From: Lota lota
Taxonomy: Eukaryota; Chordata; Actinopteri; Gadiformes; Lotidae
Assembly: GCA_026745465.1 (NCBI GenBank)
Contig: JACYXH010000216.1
Span: 4,906,001-4,970,000 of the forward strand
DNA length: 64,000 nucleotides
Direction of reading: 5' to 3'
The position numbers and the translations under genes are program-made. Under the pieces are notes generated by a model that was given only the letters and a program-made list of their open reading frames with translations, made no database searches and was not told the origin of the DNA. Below, one piece after another: positions 48,851-60,485 of the stretch (position 1 is its first letter; each line of letters opens with the position of its first letter).

Positions 48851-49485
48851 AATAAACACAAGGAGTGTATTTTCAGAGTCTTGTGCAATATAATAGCAAT
48901 AGGGTTTTAAATGTAGGGTCTACGCTGTCAACACAGGCTATGTCTCTTTCTATGAAACGCAGAGATAGGTGATGGTATATTAAAAGACTAAAATGTTCAA
49001 TATGGCTTTACTACAAAGAGGTGGCTCTTTCAATCAATATGCAACAAAAAACTACATTACAACAGTAAATAAAGTATTTGGTTTAGTTGAACTAAAAGTT
49101 GGTATTGTTGGTATAATGACACACTGTGATAGACCTGTCTGGTGCAACTGTTGGAATATGGGTTGCTGCTGTAAATGATGTTTTTGAAATATCGTCCCTT
49201 TTTTTACTGAACTGTCCATCTAAAATACTCTGCAGTCGGTCAGTATCTTCAAAACACAAGTAGGCGTTGTCCACACCCTTTCAGAAATTGTACATAGGCG
49301 ACATTGTCTTGAATTTGCAGGTGAAAGTATAGCTACGTAGAAAGTCTTGTATTCTTCTCTCGGCTCATTTGTGCCCAGCTGAAAACGACGTGTTTCTCCT
49401 CTGGGTTTACGGAACAAATATCAAATTAGTCTGCTTGATGTTTCACTGCCATTATCTCAGGTCAAAAGCGACCCAAGGGGGGATG

Positions 49486-49670
49486 CAGAGGGCTGAGCAT
49501 GCGTGAGCCAGAATAACAATTTGCGAGATGACATGTTGACGAGTCCTCCAAATAGCTCTTCACAATGTCAATACCCTCGAGTGGAGATCCATAGAAATTA
49601 AAGAAAACGGCAGAAATCAACAACACATTCACATTGGACATTCTCATCTGTAAATGGGCCCTGATTGCAG
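49486..49670 (-). repeat. second copy of the inverted pair, with a 61-codon frame
   Basis: On the minus strand a frame with ATG at about 49644 runs to a stop at 49462-49464: it begins MRMSNVNVLLISAVFF, a signal-peptide-like start, and contains VKSYLEDSSTCHLANC. The copy at 47302 has a stop near the corresponding start. A tiny secreted protein is conceivable but not supported by the substitution pattern. Confidence 0.55.
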
Positions 49671-49690
49671 TAACGAGTAACAAATACAAC

Positions 49691-50007
49691 AGTTATGGAT
49701 TGAAATCCTAATAAAATACATCAGATCATACAATAATAAATAGGAATATAAATTGAAATAAGAGAATTAAACTAAACTGCCAAAAAAAAGCTTAAAACAA
49801 TTGCGTCCTTCATGTCATGAAGTATTCCAAACATGAGAAAATAAAAGGGGCTATAAATGTATATAAATATTCACATTTCTATATTATGATATAAAGCCTC
49901 TGACCTTCTTGAGTAGAGGGCCCCGTTGGAGCCATTCAACGCCTCCCACATGAAGTCATTCATCGTTTTAAATATGAACAGAAAGAAAAAACACTGGAGT
50001 TGTCAAT
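49691..50007. other. AT-rich unique DNA
   Basis: Nothing recognised. Confidence 0.3.
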
Positions 50008-50290
50008 ATGTCGCGGTTGCAACAACATCAAGACAGATTCCAGCATGTTAATTCACTGTTGCTGGGAGAGTTAGTGGCTGCTATGATGGATGGCTTACTG
50101 TGCTGCATTGCTAGTCTGCATGCCACTGCACAGCATAAACAAATAACATCGCCTCTACCAGCGAACGGCCGCTTGGACTCTCTGGAAGGCAAGTGGTACC
50201 TTCACCGGGGAGATTTATGCCGCTTAATGCACGAGCACAGGCTTCACAGGCAGGGAGAGCTTCTTCTACCAGGGACACCTTTGGGGAGGT
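50008..50290. other. CNE-like block with an open plus-strand frame
   Basis: 'ccagcatgttaattcactgt', 'gccgcttaatgcacgag'. The plus frame is open from ATG 50008 (MSRLQQHQDRFQHVNS) for over 95 non-repeat codons before entering the GT array. No splice sites or known motif; likely non-coding, but the length is notable. Confidence 0.35.
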
Positions 50291-50297
50291 GGTCAGT

Positions 50298-50315
50298 GTG
50301 TGTGTGTTTCTCCGT

Positions 50316-50382
<67 letters not shown>

Positions 50383-50383
50383 T
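50298..50383. repeat. (GT)n microsatellite
   Basis: Nearly pure GT from about 50320, preceded by an interrupted part. Confidence 0.95.
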
Positions 50384-50471
50384 GTGGATGGACATATATT
50401 TGAGATATATATTCTGTACCACACATTGAGAAGCGCAGGTTTGCTCAACGCAGCGGCGCATGGCTACACCA

Positions 50472-50616
50472 TAAAGGGCCCCTACTGACCACATGGTGTG
50501 AGTCTGATTAGCCAGTGTGCGCTTCGGATCCACAGACTGTTCACTACCATTAAAGAGCCTCTATTCTGACACCAGGTGTGACACTACGTCACAAACGGGT
50601 AATTTTTTGATTGGCT
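50472..50616 (+). repeat. two tandem heads of the 'ccaccaggtgtga' repeat
   Basis: 'taaagggcccctactgacca' with 'catggtgtgagtctgattag' (50472-50518), then 'attaaagagcctctattctg' with 'acaccaggtgtgacactacg' and 'tcacaaacgggtaat' (50549-50616). Both match the element at 18267-18422. Confidence 0.62.
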
Positions 50617-51954
50617 TTGGACAATTAAACCCCAGTATGCCTGGCTAATTGAAGGAAATTAATATATTTGTATATGTGTCCATATAAGAAACATACATTA
50701 ATACTTTAATAAGTAAAATGTTTAATAAGTAAGCAATTTAAAATAATGAACGTATGAGCTGAGATTCACAGGTTGATTGCATGCTTTGAGCAATTGTGAA
50801 AATGATCAAAAGCATTGTGGAGATTATGAATGCATTAGATGAGGTCCCACAGCTTTGTGGTGTTGCCTCTGGTGAAGATAAACAAAACATAGGAGAAACT
50901 AACAAGATGTTCTGAGAAATTAAACCTACTTTGTTTAGCCTCTTCATTAAAATAACATGTTTAAAGGGAAATATCAAAGGAGGACTGTTTTGAGTTATAA
51001 GAAAAATAAATAAAACAAGATAGCTGTATAGTGGGAGAAGGCCTACATTATCATGTACTGTTCTTTCTTCAACCAATTCATTTTACTTATTTATATATAG
51101 GCCTATATACAATATAACACAGTCGAATGTGCCATTTGTAATGCTTCGCTAATAAAATATCTGGCAGGTCAAAAAGATTCAAACTTGTGGCTCACTTTTG
51201 CTGGTTGTAGTCCATGAATAGATAAGAAAGGCAGACAGACAGAGACATACAGACATAGTATAAATAGACAGACACAATGCATGGAAACATTTATACATAC
51301 ATGTCTGGTCCATTGAAATTCAGTACACCAGGTCCAGACCAGGTCTCGTTTCACGACAATAATCACAAGCTCACTGCACAGTAAATCGTTTGAAAACGAT
51401 TAAATTGATTGTGGCTTTTCCAGAGATTGGGTGCGTGAAGTCCCGCAACATTTATGGAGCTGAACGTTCACGGATGGTTCTGTTGTGAGAGCTATCGATA
51501 CCTATACGCTATCTGTTGACCAAAGGAACATATTGAAGATGCAATCGTTGTCAAGAATGCAGCTGCGAGTCAGCTTGAGACTGAGATTCACTAGCCAGGA
51601 AACCTGCTACCCCTCTTCACCTTTTCTCTGACACCTTGCCCAATCAGCACTTTCTTCACACCTGGCCACAGTGTTCAGGAGAAGTGTTGCTAATGCTGTT
51701 CTTGTCCTGGGGAACGCTGATCTTCAGAACATGCCATGGAAATTACATCTGAGGACATAACAGAAGATATTCATCCTTGTTTCTGTTTTTCGAAATATTT
51801 CAGTGTTTTTCAAGGTCTTTTAGAGGTCAATTCACCATACAAACCACAAGGGTTCCCATAGAAACCCATTTAACCAGGGATTCCCAGTACTTCATCGGTG
51901 GAAGTACTTTTGTCCCACCAAATATTTGGAGGAATTCTCCTTACATATATTAAG
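50617..51954. other. unique non-coding DNA
   Basis: Short 'cagacagacagagacatac' tract near 51232-51275. No exon seen. Confidence 0.3.
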
Positions 51955-52048
<94 letters not shown>

Positions 52049-52072
52049 GATCGATAGATAGATAGATGATAG

Positions 52073-52105
<33 letters not shown>

Positions 52106-52230
52106 TAGATAGATAGATACATATAAAGATATCTATATACAGATATATAGATATATAAAGATATCTATATATCTATATACAGATATCTATATATCTATAT
52201 ACAGATATATAGATATATAGATATTTATGA
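51955..52230. repeat. (TATC)n meeting (GATA)n head to head, then AT-rich repeats
   Basis: About 23 'ctat' units to 52048, switch at 'ctagatcgatag', then 'gata' units to about 52126, then repeated 'gatatctatatac' / 'agatatatag' motifs. Self-complementary, so likely hairpin-forming. Confidence 0.93.
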
Positions 52231-52769
52231 CTCTTTGTACCTCTAACATGAATAATATGGATCCAACCAATTCATGGAGGGCAATTCACTGGTGTTCTTG
52301 GCGCGGTCATTATGCGACTACTGAAGGTGAACGCAAATGTGTCTGTAATTAGTTTTCTCTATTTTTCCTTCAGGGAATCCTCCCAGAATAGGTCAGGGAC
52401 GATGCTACGAGGCGAAGGCAGTGTGAGATACTGTAGTATCTCACCACGCTAATGAAATGTATGACACCCAGTCTGGGCGCGCAAGCGGGAAGGGCATCCC
52501 GGTTCCTTTCCTGACAATACCCATGTTTTTAATGGACGGACTGATATCTGGTAATTGGTGTGAACATCCTACGTCTCATTGTAACCCTGCAGTATTTTTC
52601 TCTGCTTCTTTTTCTTCCTGAAGCTTTTCTCCGGGCGTGATGTGAAGGACTCCCGTGACGAGGCTACGCCTTTGTGAATGCCACAATGCTTCCAGTGGTT
52701 CTCCTGGAGTAACGGAGGAACAGCCTTTCCCCTGGCAGTAACCCGTGGAAAGATTAACTGGATTATCAT
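52231..52769. other. unique non-coding DNA
   Basis: Nothing recognised. Confidence 0.3.
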
Positions 52770-52850
52770 CAGATAACGTGATGCCCTGCCTGGAAATCTA
52801 TGTGGGAAAAGCCTGGGTTCAAATCCATGCTCCGTTAAAAGTGTAAATCA
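52770..52850 (+). repeat. SINE head fragment
   Basis: 'gataacgtgatgccctgcc' and 'gcctgggttcaaatccatgc' (box B). Sequence to its right (to about 52990) has further SINE-like words. Confidence 0.5.
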
Positions 52851-52990
52851 CTTATTTATACTGTATAATATATGCGGTAATAAATGCCCTTCAGTGAATG
52901 CTTTTCCCCAAAGCATCTTGCAATACCAGGAGAGTTCACATTGTGAGCATTGTTGAACTCAAGTGGGAATCAAACTCCTAACCCTGGCAA

Positions 52991-53579
52991 GGTTGGCGTT
53001 TTTTAAATCGAGATACATATATTTTTGTATTTCTTATGTATAAGTAGTTTTTGCATTACGGTTTAATACATATACAAAATAATGATAACGTGGTTTTTTT
53101 ACATTAAAAACAAATAACAAGATTGCATTAAAGTGCGTTAGGGTTTAATAAATATACATGGGATAAATAAATGCTGTATATAAAGAAAAAAAACGGCAAG
53201 GATTTAACGCCTATTATTTGTGCACAATAGAGGCTTTGCATGGAGAGCATGTTACAGGTCGGCAGGGTTTCTATTCCCTCTCTGTTTCCCAACCTTGGAA
53301 GACGGACAACGGGTCCAAATAATAGATTCCACAGGGAGAGCAGAGCTGAGTTTGGTTTGAAGCACACTGTAAATCTGTGGCTCACAAACGCCACAGCGGG
53401 CTCGTTACGCTGTCTCCTTATGAATAACCGTAGGGGGCCGGGAGCCTCTCACTGTCCCACACCCCCTCTCCCTCTGTTGGTCCAGTCATCTCACACCGTG
53501 GAGGACGCCACTGGAAGACAGAGGAAATACCAAACACAATGGCAGGGGACGATCTGTCACCTCTTCAGCACGGTAACCT
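52991..53579. other. unique non-coding DNA
   Basis: 53050-53165 has diverged direct repeats ('gcattacggtttaatacata' and 'gcgttagggtttaataaata'). Nothing else. Confidence 0.3.
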
Positions 53580-54010
53580 GTGTCCTGCAGGAAGCCAAAT
53601 AATGATTTTAACTGCCCCGCCCGAGAGATTGATCTCTTAAATCCTCCCCACTGCTCTCCCCCAGCAAGAGGTGCTGGCTAATTTACGATGGGTGGGGGGT
53701 CAGGGAAGCGATGGGCAGGGAATCTGCTGGTGAATGAACGATCGCGTCCTTCAGCGAAAAATAGAGGTAATTTTCTCTTAATGTAGTGCCGTTAACATTT
53801 ATCATCGTGGGCCTAGCTGACAATGCTATCTATTCGTTGCGTGCACGTAGCACTGCCTTTTTTAATCGGTTAAGAGTTTTTAGTCCTGATTAACAGCGTG
53901 GCACTGGTACCGGCCGGCCGCAGCGCTTGGTTAATTCTCACGAGCGCGTTTGGACCATAATTGTTGGTCTGAGAGGCGTCGTAAACCCATCCGGAGAACA
54001 GTGGAGATGA
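53580..54010. other. strongest CNE-like block in the window
   Basis: 430 repeat-free bases with many regulatory-type cores: 'ccaaataatgattttaactg', 'ggtgctggctaatttacgat', 'cttaatgtagtgccgttaac', 'ttaatcggttaagagttttt', 'gtcctgattaacagcgtggc', 'ggttaattctcacgagcg' and 'ccataattgttggtctgag'. No splice-flanked open frame. It reads like an ultraconserved-type developmental enhancer. Confidence 0.55.
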
Positions 54011-54357
54011 GCATCGGCTCGTATCAGTTAGGGAGACAGGGAGAGAGTGGGGCGAAGTAAAAAAATAAATAGGATATTCAAAGAACAGTCACGAAACGGG
54101 CGAGGAGGAACCTCAGAGTGGAATGTTGCTTTGCGATCACATTACATCATCATGTAATTACGTGGGCTTCTACGCTATGGTGGTTGTTTTGGAGGGAGCG
54201 CGAGGGCGGTTCAATACGCTGGAGGATAAATAATGTACAATCACATTAAGGTGGTGGTGCTGAGCGGGTGCGGAGAAACTGAGAAACGGGGAAACGAAGA
54301 AACGCAAAAAACACTTCAGAGAAGTGGAGGAGGAGCGGGTGAGAAGACACTGAGACT
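54011..54357. other. unique non-coding DNA
   Basis: Complex sequence, possibly an extension of the CNE on its left. Nothing specific. Confidence 0.3.
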
Positions 54358-54965
54358 GTTACAATCTACTTGGGGAGACCCAAACGCAGACACAGACTCA
54401 GGGGTAGAATGAATAAGGAAAGAGGTTTATTGACAGGATGTCCAGAGAATGAGGATGGATGAGGGGGAAAGTCCAGCAGACAAAGTAGGAGGGGTAAGGA
54501 GAGGCTTAAGACCGGTGAAGCATGACAGTCAGAGTATGGTTGTAGAAGCTAGCCTGGAAGCTAGTGATCAGCAGGTAGGATTGCTGAATGGCTGGCAGGG
54601 AGAGGAACAGGTAGGCCGGTAGATAGGCAATTATTGATCCTGTGGCACAGGGAGGCAAAGTAAGCGAGAAGCTGAAAAGATAAAACATATGATATAAAAC
54701 TTGAATACACAACTCAAGGAGCCTGAGATGTAAGCTAACCACTATGGTTGAAATAACGATCTGGCGAAGAACCGGGGTAGAAATACTACAGAGTTGATGA
54801 GATGATGGATTGCAGGTGTGCGGCAGGTGAATGGGATGACCAGCAATCAGGATGCCGGGATGATGAATGGAGTGCCCCGCCACAACACAGTTACACACCC
54901 ACACATAGTGAGGGAGACAAACAGTGAAGCACAGGAGACACAAGGGAAAGGCAAAACACAAGAAA
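54358..54965 (-). mobile_element. retroelement-derived non-coding segment
   Basis: Ordered words 'ggggagacccaaacgcagac', 'aggaaagaggtttattgaca', 'gatcagcaggtaggattgct', 'gattgcaggtgtgcggcagg', 'tgaatgggatgaccagcaat' and 'ggcaaaacacaagaaacat' match a type of dispersed, LTR-retroelement-associated sequence common in teleosts. Orientation is inferred. Open frames across it are incidental. Confidence 0.5.
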
Positions 54966-57349
54966 CATAAGAATATCTGAAGGCAGAGACAAGGCAGAAA
55001 GATATAAGCCGAAGAAATTCCTGCTCCACGCAGATAAAAGGCCCTGTCTGCAACATGGGGTATATGGGGACCCAGTGTTGTTCAGTACAGGGCAGATTAC
55101 GCTTTTTCCAACCCCATGCCACAAAACCACTGTTGTATCTCTGCAAAATACACTTAAGACCAGTCAGGGGAGAAATAGAGGTCTTGTGTCGTCGGCCAAA
55201 TAGAGTTGTTGTGTTGTGTCCACACGATCAGATTTCTGTGTGTACGACTCGCGACGTTCAATCTCCTGAATCACTGCAAGCTACTTTTCACTTTAGCCAG
55301 TGAGTTCACTGCGTGAAGAAGGGCCCTTTTGATCATATCACGCATCATCTGGTCCGAGGAAAGCGTTCCGTCGACCGCCTGGGTGACAAGCGCGGCGGCG
55401 CGTTAGCACGGCTATTGCAGAGGGGTCGATGCGTCGCCGCGGCAGGTGATGCGCTGTCACACCGCATTAGCGCGTCGCATTGCCATGGACAACGTGGGCA
55501 GGGCCAGCGTGTTGAAGTTCACTCCCCGAGATTGGGGACGGATCAATTCCATTCCGTCAATCACAATCAGTCCCGAATGAGCAATCCCAAATGGAGTGCA
55601 GGGGCCGACCTAGCGCGGGATACAGAGGCGCAACGGCTAGCCATTATCTTCTCAGGTCTTTGGGTTTGTATTCATTTCTTATTTTATTGATATCACCCAG
55701 ATTGGTGGAGTCAAAACATCAAAGTTCAGGGAAGATTCCGACTTATCCCAAACACACATACGCATTTGGTCGTGCTGTCAAGATTCAAGGGCTGTTTTCA
55801 TTTAGACTTTTTGTTTACAATTTGGTATTTCTAAATCATTCGGAATCGTGTGGGTCTTGAGAGTGGTTTTCTGTATTGAGCTGGTACCATCATGATAATT
55901 TGGATTGCCTTGCTAGCTACATTTAAACAACGAACCACCATTATTTCCTAATGAGATTTCTGTGAGTGGAATGGAGACTTAATCTAATCTTTGGCACAAC
56001 GCTTAAAGAGCCATGAGGAAAAAGCAGTTGTAATTAGCCTGCAGTGTTTTGGATAAAACCCCATTCAAGTTAACCCTTTGCAACTTACAACCTGAAGCTC
56101 AACAGCTACAAAGTTTGAGAAGATGATGTGCCATTACTCATCATGAATTCAATTCACAATGAATTGTCAAGTCTAGTCCTTTTACCCCAAGTATCACTTG
56201 TACAAAGGATAACATAATTTTGTATAACTTTTAGGGCACACAGAATAAATAAAGAGTACATAACCATAGCCTTTCCCGTATATCCTTTCTATTCTCTCCT
56301 CCACCTACAAAGACATTATTAATTATTCCAGAGTCAGTGGGTGATGAATTGATCCTATTTGCACAGTACAGTTCCAGCTCTACCCCAATCTTGTTGGTTG
56401 GCCAAGGTAATACAACTAAGCATTTTAAATCAAATGAAGTAATTAGTGTAATTGGATGAAATCTATGTAGCCATTAAGGTGCCAGTCCATAAGAATAATC
56501 CTTTCATTCTGATCCATTTAATGATTGTGCCCACATTACCGATGCAAAAACTCATTGCATCTTATCTTGCAACAGAGAGGTTCCTCTTAAAAACAAGGCT
56601 GAATGGTTATGGATGCTAAATCTCAATTCAAATCAGACGCTTTTGCCTGTGAGTGGCGAGCTTTGTCTGGCTGAAAGGCTCACACTTAATGGTATAGACA
56701 TTGGGGGTGTCGAAATGAGAGAAATGTTTTTTTTTAAGTGCAGTTTTTCTAACACTTATGCTTTCCTTACAAAATCGGACAAGTCGAAAATTAAAATAAC
56801 AAGAGACAGACCCGTTCACAGATTTTCGTCAAAGGAGGACTACTGGTCTACTGTATTTTCTCAGTTTTGGGGGAGACAAGACCCCCTCCCCAAAGAATAA
56901 GTGGTTATGCCCATGCACATACATAGAGTGGATTATAGCGAAGTCTTCAGCTCGTCCACAGAAAGTTAACAAATTTGTGTAAGCAAGTGTTTTCCCCTAT
57001 TAAAATAATTTCAAGTCATTCTTTTTGTATTGACTTAAAACTCTTTCTCCCAATGCTTCCTTTTCAAGTCTGACTTCACGAACGTCTGCGTGTGAGTCAT
57101 GCCGCACTCTGACAAGGCATGTCTGCCTTGCCTTGATGTTCTTTTCATACCTTGAAGGGAAGATGGACACCTCCAGGGTTGACAGAGCTCCGCACCGAAC
57201 ACAATCTCAACAGACTTGTAGACACAATGTGGTTGTTAGTCAGCGCAGTAAAGTTGTGAGCCCTGTGAGAACGAGAGTACCCTGATCTTCAGACAACCCC
57301 CCACAGTCGCTATCCAATCAAAGTCCAGCAGTGAGGAACCGGAGCAAAG
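54966..57349. other. unique non-coding DNA, 2.4 kb
   Basis: No exon or repeat family recognised. The plus-strand frame at 55313-55690 (125 codons) is Arg-rich from CpG-rich DNA and unsupported. 55370-55500 is CpG-rich for this window. Confidence 0.3.
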
Positions 57350-57560
57350 TGAATGTCAGCGTGGATCTGGTGTGACGGATGAGCCTGCGCCGCCAGAGAG
57401 ATGATAGATGACCACCCGGGCGGCCATGTTTATTCTAGATCTCACTACATGACTCGTTACCATGGTAACGCTGCCTCTTCCAATGGCCCCCGCTCTACCT
57501 TTTGGTAGAAGCAAGCGGTGGAGTGGGTAATCCAATCGGAACATTGATCGAATTGATTGA
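57350..57560. other. CNE-like block around a perfect X-box
   Basis: Repeat-free sequence with 'ccatgtttattctagatctc' and 'gggtaatccaatcggaacat' surrounding the RFX-type palindrome at 57455-57470. Confidence 0.4.
57455..57470. promoter_or_regulatory. perfect RFX X-box palindrome
   Basis: 'cgttaccatggtaacg' is a perfect 16-bp palindrome containing GTTACC-AT-GGTAAC, the canonical inverted half-sites bound by RFX transcription factors, which drive ciliary and neuroendocrine genes. Whether it is a promoter or a distal element is unknown; no start site is evident. Confidence 0.65.
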
Positions 57561-58097
57561 AGAATAATGTGGAGAGAAAGTGAGAAAGTATTCTTGCACA
57601 AGTAGGTTGGATCTTCTTGGGATCCGGAAGCTGAATCCATCCAGGGATGGATTAGGAAGTAATGTTTTTTTTTTCTTCTAACCAAAAAATTCCAATAAGC
57701 AGTGCTAATTAAACACAGTGGAAGTACTTATAATAGTTGTGTGTGCTTCAGGCTTTCTGCGTATCTCAATAGGATAGGCGATAAATGTTGAAGACTGGAC
57801 TTATATTTTTCCTTTTAAGTACTTTTTCAGGACGCAATCGTATTGCCATTACTTTTCCCCAAAGCCCTCTGAGCAAAAATTGGCATTGAATATATTTAGT
57901 ATGCAAAAAACGAAGCTACGCTACTTGCTATAGTTAATCTAATGCAATTAGAGGTGGGAAAAAGCCATCTTGTCTTTAAAGTTATATTTTCTGTCTAAGC
58001 AGGTCATACCTACATGATTTATATGGTCTTTAAAATAAAATATCTCATGTAATGTTTCATCCAACGAATTCTCGCTCATCGAAGACTGCTTCATTAC
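57561..58097. other. unique non-coding DNA
   Basis: Nothing recognised. Confidence 0.3.
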
Positions 58098-58170
58098 AGT
58101 GATTCACAACCGGGGTACGTGAGCAATTCCAGAAGGTACTTGTTAAGATTTAGATTTTGCCTTGTCATTC
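58098..58170 (+). mobile_element. hAT-like transposon end fragment
   Basis: 'cagtgattcacaaccggggt' followed by 'acgtgagcaattccagaagg' resembles the CAGNGGTTCTCAA-type terminus of hAT elements. Only one end is visible. Confidence 0.5.
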
Positions 58171-58570
58171 CTGCAAAACAAAAGTTACGACATAACACAT
58201 GTTGATTGCTGCTTATCAATACAGTTAAGACCAGAGACCAACTAGAAGTCAATTTTCTAGGCCATATTAATAATGATGATACATTTTAATCGTTAAATAT
58301 CAGGAGAACAATATAATTGACAATAAACCACTTTGAGTGATTATTATTAAAATGTCCCATCTGGCAGTAATAAAGTTTATCTTATCTTACTATTATTATA
58401 CTTTCATGGACCACAGTGTCTCTGGTAATTGTGCTTGATCTTTTTAATATCATTTGTAATTTTATAATTATATGCGCCGAGCAAGGCTGCCAACCGTTTT
58501 CAATTTGGTACGATCTAATCAAAACCCAAGGATCAAATCACATTCCTCCTATGTTTTGTAGAGCTGTCTC
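58171..58570. other. AT-rich DNA with LINE-like tail
   Basis: 'gcagtaataaagtttatctt' at about 58362-58382 resembles a fish LINE/SINE 3' tail. Nothing else. Confidence 0.35.
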
Positions 58571-58858
58571 TACCTCTAAACCTATGTGGCCAAACACCAA
58601 AGAGGTAGAGTGGCGTGTTACTCTAGAGGTAGAGCTGAGTGTCTCTAGAGGTAGTCACTCTGCTCTACCTCTAGAGACACTCAGCTCTACCTCTTTGGAG
58701 TTTGGCCACATAGGTTAAGAGGTCTAGATAGCTCTACCTCTAGAGATAGAGTGGGGATTTACCTCTAGAGGTAGAGTTGAGTGTCTCTAGAGGTAGAGCT
58801 GAGTGTCTATCTCTAGAGGTAGAGCTGAGTGTCTACCTCTAGAGGAAGAGCGGGGTGT
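58571..58858. repeat. fold-back plus minisatellite of ctctagaggtagagctgagt
   Basis: Inner hairpin: 24-bp perfect arms 58631-58654 and 58665-58688 around a 10-nt loop. Outer arms 58579-58610 and 58685-58716 ('aacctatgtggccaaacacc' versus its complement) pair with one mismatch. To the right, 'gaggtagagctgagtgtctc' repeats in tandem to about 58850. Confidence 0.9.
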
Positions 58859-59326
58859 GGGGCAGGGTAACCTGTTCGAACTCTTGGCTCTTTCTAATGA
58901 GTGTGCTGCGGTGTCGTTGAGCAACATTTTAACTCTTTCTGTTCTTTCTGACCTTGGTGATTTCTGCATGATTGTGACAGTAAATAAATTATTATTTATT
59001 AGGTGTCTGTTTTTATATGTTATGAAGGAGAAATCAACCAAAGATTGAAACTAGATTTGATAGTTGTTTTTCCTCCATCAGCTTTCAGTCATGAGATAGC
59101 AGTAGCAGAATCTTGGCCTGAAAGTCAAAACCTATGTGGCTTAACTCCAAAGCAGGTTCAAGATGACTCCCAAGGTCAAGGGCTAATACTAAATACTAAA
59201 AACACAAAACCCATCTGTTTTCTAATACTCTCCGAGCTCTGCCACTCTTTCTCCTCAGTTCTAAGAATATATTCTTTTATTTTCCTTATTTTCTGTCCTT
59301 GCCTCTATTGTGTGGTGTGACTTGGA
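58859..59326. other. unique DNA with an outlying arm copy
   Basis: 'aacctatgtggcttaactcc' then 'aaagcagg' at 59129-59156 is a diverged copy of the outer fold-back arm at 58579. Otherwise nothing. Confidence 0.5.
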
Positions 59327-59583
59327 TGTGTGTGTGTGTGTGTGTGTCTGTGTGTGTGACAGTATGACAGTGTGTATGTATGTGTGTGTGTGTGTGTGTG
59401 TGTGACTGTGCACTTTACCTTGCATCCCTCTGGGGTCATTGACATAAAGCAGTATGCAGCAATGTTTGCAAGGCAAAACCTCCAAGTATGAATAAAGCAC
59501 CATGCTACACCAGACCCGTGTGTGTTTTTGTGTGTGTTTGTGTGCGTGTGAATGTCTGCGTGAACGTGCATATCTGTGTGTGG
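59327..59583. repeat. two (GT)n arrays
   Basis: GT arrays at about 59327-59406 and 59519-59582 flank a short unique stretch. Confidence 0.93.
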
Positions 59584-59704
59584 AGGTGAGGAAAAACAGG
59601 AATACACTCTGAGCACACCTGCTTTCAACCTGTCGGACAGCTATGTTTTAGTTTGCAAGGTGGCATGTGTCTTTCCCCCACCCCCATAAGTCATCCCCTG
59701 TTAT

Positions 59705-59957
59705 AACATGCATGCATTACTGCATGTAGCATCACTACATGCATTTTTGCATGCCTGCATCACTACATGGATTTCATCACTACATGCATATCTACATGCA
59801 TCACACAAGCAACACTGCATGCATTACTACCTGCCTGCATTACATCACTACATGCATTACTACCTGCCTGGATTACATCACTACATGCATTACTGCCTGC
59901 CTTCATTACATCAGTACACGCATAACTTCATGCATCATGCCTGCAACACTACATGTA
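59705..59957. repeat. minisatellite rich in ATGCAT, about 33-bp unit
   Basis: Unit 'tacatcactacatgcattac' plus 'tacctgcctgcat'; 'cctgcctg' cores at 59830 and 59863 give a 33-bp period. Left copies are shorter variants. The His-Tyr-Cys-rich frames are repeat artefacts. Confidence 0.9.
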
Positions 59958-60120
59958 TGAGGAGGAGGTGGTAGAAGAGGAGGTGGAGGAAGAGGTGGAG
60001 GAAGATGAGCATATGAAATGGAGGGGGAGGAGGAGTAGGATGTGGAGATGGTGGAGGAGCAGGGGAAGAGGAGGGGAGGGAGTGGAAGAGGAGGAAGAGT
60101 AGGAGGAGGAGGAGGGGGTC
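59958..60120. repeat. (GGA)n purine-rich tract
   Basis: 'gaggaggaggtggtagaaga' style imperfect repeats for about 160 bp. Confidence 0.88.
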
Positions 60121-60305
60121 CTTCTCAGGACGCCCCATCATCTGTGAGTGTGACAGGACTATAAATGAGTGGGGGCCTGCAGGGGGATGGGGTAGGGTGG
60201 GTGGAGGCTCCATGTGTCTGCACTCAGAATTCAACAAGAATAATTACACATTACGTGCTGCTTTGTGTGGGGACGTGAGTGGCGTTTATGGTAGATGGAG
60301 TTTTT

Positions 60306-60485
60306 GTGTGTGTGGGTGAGTGAGAGAGGGTGTGTGTGTTTTTATGAGAAAGAGTTTGTGATTGTGTATGAGTGTGTATGTGTGTGTGTGTGTGTACATG
60401 TGAATGAGAGTGTGTGTGTATGAGTGTGTGTGTGTTTGTGTGTGTGCTTGTGAGTGTGTATGTGTATGTGTGTGTGTCCGTGTGC
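60306..60485. repeat. imperfect (GT)n array
   Basis: GT runs interrupted by 'gagtgagag', 'tttatgagaaagag' and 'tgagtgtgta' motifs. Confidence 0.92.

Noticed and set aside
49462..49690. Small calcitonin-like or other peptide hormone from the CxxxxC motif
   Set aside because: Only a two-cysteine spacing resembles such peptides; there is no processing or amidation context and the substitution pattern looks neutral.
55479..55493. Third X-box at 'attgccatggacaac'
   Set aside because: The half-site spacing is off by one and the outer bases do not match.
55313..55690. 125-codon Arg/Gly-rich frame
   Set aside because: Comes from CpG-rich DNA; no domain or transcription signals seen.
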